Shown one piece after another: positions 59,631 to 64,000 of a DNA stretch of 64,000 nucleotides (its first letter is position 1; each line of letters begins with the position of its first letter). The notes below the pieces were generated by a model. That model saw only the letters and a program-made list of their open reading frames with translations, made no database searches and was not told where the DNA came from. A program made the translations under genes and the position numbers. Origin of the DNA: Margaritifera margaritifera (Eukaryota > Mollusca > Bivalvia > Unionida > Margaritiferidae); contig JAQPZY010001579.1 in the NCBI GenBank assembly GCA_029931535.1, forward strand, positions 4,392,501 through 4,456,500, written 5' to 3'.

Positions 59631-59686
59631 ATAATAATAATAACAATAATAATAATAACAATAACAACAACAACAACAACAACAAC

Positions 59687-59724
<38 letters not shown>
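59631..59724. repeat. (AAT/AAC)n microsatellite
   Basis: Mixed AAT and AAC units, about 31 in total, placed exactly where the Penelope-like element stops. Confidence 0.95.
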
Positions 59725-59725
<1 letters not shown>

Positions 59726-59887
59726 TTAATATAAATAATGATCAATACAGAACACATATTATCCCTAGCTGCAGGATAAATACTTGATTTGAATCATTGT
59801 CACCATGCATATTGGGCGAATATGTTATATTATATTTACACAAAAATTCACATGTATCTAGTCACAAGATCTTGTATCGTAAATGTA

Positions 59888-59900
<13 letters not shown>

Positions 59901-59974
<74 letters not shown>
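59901..59974. repeat. (AT)n microsatellite
   Basis: Pure AT run of 37 units. Confidence 0.97.
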
Positions 59975-59977
<3 letters not shown>

Positions 59978-60404
59978 AAGCAAGTTTCCTATATTGCAAA
60001 TTCTTGCATTTAAAATAATATATATTCGAGATAAACTGGGCTCATAACATTTTTCTCGAAATAGATCTTACTGAATTATCAAGTTATTTCTGTGCAACGG
60101 AAGTCTTGAAATAAGACATTCTTATCGATTTTAAAATCAACTTTAAAAGGTCTTTTGTCACTTCCTTTGTGTCATGTTTCAGGAACACGTTTTATTCCAA
60201 TGTACCTTTTACTTTTCTTTCGTTCACCGCCATAATTTTCATATTTTGAGTTCCATGGACAAATGTTCGCTTTTCATTTGTTCTTTAAAGAAGGTGCATA
60301 GTAAATGTATAGCAAGACTATTTTTCTATTTGTAAAGTGCAAGGCAGATTAAAATAATATCGTAGCTTTAAAGCGCTCTTAATCTAGCAAGAATTATAGT
60401 CTGT
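59975..60404. other. No gene seen
   Basis: No recognised homology. Confidence 0.5.
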
Positions 60405-60438
60405 GAGTATGTGTGTGTGTGTGTGTGTGCATATATAT

Positions 60439-60471
<33 letters not shown>

Positions 60472-60480
60472 GACAAGAGA
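60405..60480. repeat. (TG)n and (ACAG)n microsatellite
   Basis: A GT run to 60429, then after 'catatatatagagagag' an ACAG run to about 60470. Confidence 0.95.
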
Positions 60481-61245
60481 GAGATGGATAGATATATATG
60501 CTGTTTAAATATTCATGAAACTTCAGGCACATACTTTTGTATCCTTTTATCCAGCATTCACCTCATTCATGATACTGTAAAAAAAATAAAAAACGTTCAG
60601 TGACAGATAGGATTCCGACTTCGGCATGGGGCAGACTTACAATGATGTTGCAGGCACTTGGGTATATTGGTTAGACCTATATTGCCATCAAACGTAAAAC
60701 TGGCTATGGCAATATCCTGATATGACACAATAAATTTCCATGAACTTCCATCAACCTCGAATAAAATACACAGGCGAGTGTAAGGGAATCAATTTTGTAC
60801 AATTACAAGGGAAGCACTGTTTAACATGAAATCGAAAGTCTAACCGAAGTATTATCTGGTATTATTTTAAGATATTATGAAATTCACGATTATATGTGTG
60901 TGCTGGGAGTTTTGGTAGGTGGGTGGGTGAGTAGAGGGGGAAAAAAAACGAGATTGGATGCATTCTGGTCAAATATTTGACGATTTAGGTTAATATTGTA
61001 CTATTTTTTACATTTTAATTCCGTCGAGAGCTTAACCACATGTATGAATATGCGTATCTGTGTCTGTATACATGTATGTACGTGCATGCACAAAATATAT
61101 ATGTAGGTAGGAAGATACGTAGGATGCTATATAGATAGAATGTATTGGTCCAAATCATATACAGCACATACAGATAGACAAACAAATGGATTAACAGGCA
61201 CACAGACACACGGACATCGTGCTTGATTTTCTTATATTTACCACC

Positions 61246-61248
<3 letters not shown>
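60481..61248. other. No gene seen
   Basis: No recognised homology. The last 150 bp is rich in ACA/ATAC words. Confidence 0.5.

Positions 61249-61325
<77 letters not shown>
61249..61325. repeat. (AG)n microsatellite
   Basis: An AG run with one C interruption at about 61281. Confidence 0.95.
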
Positions 61326-61330
<5 letters not shown>

Positions 61331-61591
61331 TTCAGAACCAGAATTTTTAATTCAATAAACAACAACTTCTTTTACATTTGGCTTTTGAGAAACTATTACA
61401 TTCGGAGTTAATAGTGATGCCTTTAGATTTTGCCACACTCATATGTAAGCTAAATCCTGTGTTATTTATAAAGTCGTTTTAATTGTTTAATCTAGAGGTT
61501 TAGAAATTAAGTCGGCTGCAAATAGCTGAACTGATTTTACATTTCACATCGATCGTTTCTTTACCAAATAATCCCTGACACAGAAATCACA

Positions 61592-61814
61592 GGAATGTAC
61601 TTAATACTATCACGTCATGTCATTGACAAAAATGTACTTAATACTATCACGTCATTTGATTGACAGGAATGTACTTAATACTATCACGTCATGTCAATGA
61701 CATGAATGTACTTAATACTATCACGTCATTTGATTGACAGGAATGTACTTAATACTATCACGTCATGTCATTGACATGAATGTACTTAATACTATCACGT
61801 CATGTCATTGACAT
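61592..61814. repeat. 37-bp satellite, 6 copies
   Basis: The unit 'aatgtacttaatactatcac' plus 'gtcatgtcattgacatg' begins at 61594, 61631, 61668, 61705, 61742 and 61779, exactly 37 bp apart. Two variants are mixed: 'catgtcattgacatg', which is nearly palindromic, and 'catttgattgacagg'. Each unit has the CRE-like word TCACGTCA. Confidence 0.97.
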
Positions 61815-63230
61815 ACTCAGAAGAAGAGAGTAATTTAGAAGTGTAGCATATAAAATTATCTTGTAAATGATTAAAAGTTAGATATATTGCACCTGTTAAC
61901 CACAGGTTGGGCAATCTTCCATTGATTGTAGAAAAAAAAATCTTGAGTTTTTGTAAACAATTCTCATTGTTCTGGGTACATTCTTTAAAGCGTTCTTAAC
62001 ATCATTACATGCTGAACCAAACTTGAAATGTAAAAAAGACAACTTTGTCTTGATGTGATTCTAATTTTTTTTTTACCTACAAACCTGCTTTGTTAGGGGT
62101 GTAGCGGCGATACATAAGCCACAGTAAAATGAAGGTTATCATTATATGTGCAGGAAATTTATTCCAACTCTCAGTTTTACACAATTGTGTATCAACTTGC
62201 TTTTGTATATAAGGACCAAAATAAACCTTTTGAATGGATTTTATTAGAAAATGAGAAGAAAGAAAAATGATTTACGTTTTGCGGCGATTTGTTACGTCCC
62301 TTCAAAGTGGAAAATGTGGAAACTGAAAATGTAAAGAAACAAATCATTTCATATTCACTCTAAGAATAAAACATTGTCTATTGATGCAATTTCCCTATTT
62401 TATACAGTATTCGACTTCTATGTTCAGTGAGCAATGCGGATGAGAAACCATCAATGAGAGAGATTACAAATGTTTTGCACCATTTTCATTAATCTGAGAA
62501 GGCGTGATTGCTATATAATTGAATAGCATACCTATATAGCATAGACCCAGATCTACTGTAGAATATTGGGCATGCAGGGCTGAATCAACGCTGTTGTATG
62601 TGTGCTGCAAGTGCTATTCACTGAGAAAATACCGCATTATTATCAAGAAGTTGATACAAATGCATACATAATCTCTTTAATTGAAAGGGAAGAAACACAG
62701 AACCTTTGGTATGTCGCTACTGAATGAAATCAGAGTAGTACTGTGATAGATTAAGATCCATTGTTGCCTGTTGTAGTTTATAACTCTAGAAATAGCGGAA
62801 TAATCATCAATTCTTTTTCTTTCTCGCACAGCACAGACAGATAAGTGTCTTTAAAAAGAAACTGCACGCTGAGCGAAATAAATTTGTGTGCTATTTCACG
62901 GGCAACTTTCGGTTTCGTCCTGCGTTACTGTTAGTTTTGAACTATAAACGCACTCCATTACATGCTGTATTATCACAGCCTTAGAAACCGATGTGCATTT
63001 GTTTATCTGACATAACAATATGAAATAACTGATGTTACAGTTTCAAAATCCTAAACCTCAATAATTATCACTTTTACATTCAAATATTGTAAATAACAAC
63101 ATGCAATGCAAAAACGTACAGTGTACAATGTGAAGTTTCTTGCCTTTAACATAACTTCGATACGAAGAGTAGGGGCTACACTCAAAACTATAGCCAACAC
63201 CACCCAACCCACCAACTCAGCACTTCATAC
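61815..63230. other. No gene seen
   Basis: No recognised homology in about 1.4 kb. Confidence 0.5.
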
Positions 63231-63480
63231 CTCTTGCAAGATCTGATCCAGGGTCAAATTGCCGGCCGAGAGGACTCCCCTCCCCCTCCCGCGGGGAAAT
63301 CGCGCTTATATTGTGTCTTTCTGTCCCTTCGAAGCCCTAGTGCCCACAGCCCCCCAGACCCCGGGGTTTCCGGAGAAATCTCCAGGCACCCCGGTGGGTC
63401 AATCAGACCCGGATCTAACCAAGCACATGCACAATAATTTTTAAAATGCGGATGAAAATGACTTTCATAACTTGCACATT
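63231..63480. other. GC-rich island, possible transposon remnant
   Basis: Sharply GC-richer than both flanks (contains 'ccccagaccccggggtttcc' and 'ccaggcaccccggtggg'). Overlapping open frames on both strands arise from the base composition. Inverted ends like those of the MITEs elsewhere are not clear. Confidence 0.35.
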
Positions 63481-63632
63481 TCCAAACCTTTCTTCTCTTC
63501 TTGAATGCCAACACTATTATCTCAGGGCCCTCGAAGTGATGGGCGTCTTGGATGTAAAATCTGTAAGCTAAGGAACAATTAAATAATCTTCATCGTCTTT
63601 TTTACCAATATTTTCCTTGCTAGTAAGATCTA

Positions 63633-63700
63633 GCCATGGGAGGAGGGGGAGGGGTGGGGGCGGGCGGGGGTGAATGGTATAGAAGGGGAGCGGGGGAATT
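63633..63700 (+). other. G-rich tract with quadruplex potential
   Basis: At least five runs of three or more G with short loops (gggaggagggggaggggtgg and on through gggggcgggcggggg). It fits the standard quadruplex pattern. No promoter or gene was found next to it. Confidence 0.6.
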
Positions 63701-64000
63701 ATAGTGTAAACATGTTCATCTGTGCCCCGTTGTCATTCTGGATGGCACACTTGTATAAATAATAATGTCCCAAATGTCACTGTTCCCATGACAACAGTAT
63801 CAGCATCTATTTTGGAATCTACCCGAACGAACGGTGATTACCTAAACTCCTCCACCCTCTCTCTCTCATTCTACTTGTTCATGTGTTACCTGTCAAAACC
63901 GTTATAAATTTACTAGTCCAGGAATATCACAAAAAGAGCTGTCACAAAATTATACTTTTTTCAAATACAACTTGTATTCAAGGGATGCGCAACATAGAAA
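63701..64000. other. No gene seen
   Basis: No recognised homology to the window end. Confidence 0.5.

Noticed and set aside
63234..63514. Proline-rich protein frames on both strands
   Set aside because: They arise from a GC-rich island. All three frames are open for compositional reasons, and none has a recognised domain.

Overview
The window looks like AT-rich, repeat-dominated DNA from an animal, most likely a marine mollusc and possibly a bivalve. The basis is the mix of long (TA)n, (CT)n and (GT)n microsatellites, several families of tRNA-headed SINEs, Penelope-like elements, molluscan-style LINEs, an LTR element with integrase before reverse transcriptase, and a Polinton/Maverick. The species assignment is inference. 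I found no convincing host protein-coding exon, no rRNA and no intact tRNA gene. Every coding stretch I recognise belongs to a mobile element, and all of them are broken by stops, frameshifts or deletions.

Layout, left to right. 1-4 kb: a foldback repeat, SINEs and microsatellites. 4.05-6.69 kb: a 5'-truncated Gypsy-type (Gmr1-like) element with the end of integrase, then reverse transcriptase, a polypurine tract and a 3' LTR. 7-13.8 kb: microsatellites, a small foldback, a TA-flanked MITE, SINEs and a minus-strand LTR fragment inserted at a SINE tail. 13.9-16.3 kb: a degraded LINE. 17.0-17.5 kb: a 26-bp satellite. 17.5-18.2 kb: a minus-strand LINE fragment. 19.8 kb: a hAT-type MITE.

22.4-35.0 kb is the main object: a decayed Polinton/Maverick of about 12.5 kb. 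Both ends carry long inverted repeats that include a copy of the DNA polymerase B 3' end. Between them lie an ATPase stump, a membrane-protein remnant and a fibre-like repeat protein on the minus strand. On the plus strand are a small virion-type ORF, two capsid-region remnants (one split by a MITE), an adenain-like protease, a DDE integrase and polymerase B. An HNH endonuclease remnant lies on the minus strand between integrase and polymerase.

35-51 kb holds SINEs, minisatellites and a minus-strand LINE 3' end, but is mostly unassigned. 51.7-55.2 kb: two solo LTRs related to the 6-kb LTR, a hAT MITE with an exact 8-bp target duplication, a SINE and another hAT MITE. 56.0-59.7 kb: a minus-strand SINE, then two Penelope-like elements head to head. 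The left copy has a hammerhead-like motif at its 3' end and a GIY-YIG remnant; the right copy is interrupted by a hAT MITE. 59.6-64 kb: microsatellites, a 37-bp satellite and G-rich tracts.

Nothing here works as a gene network. The window is a record of successive insertions, with several nesting events that can be ordered in time.
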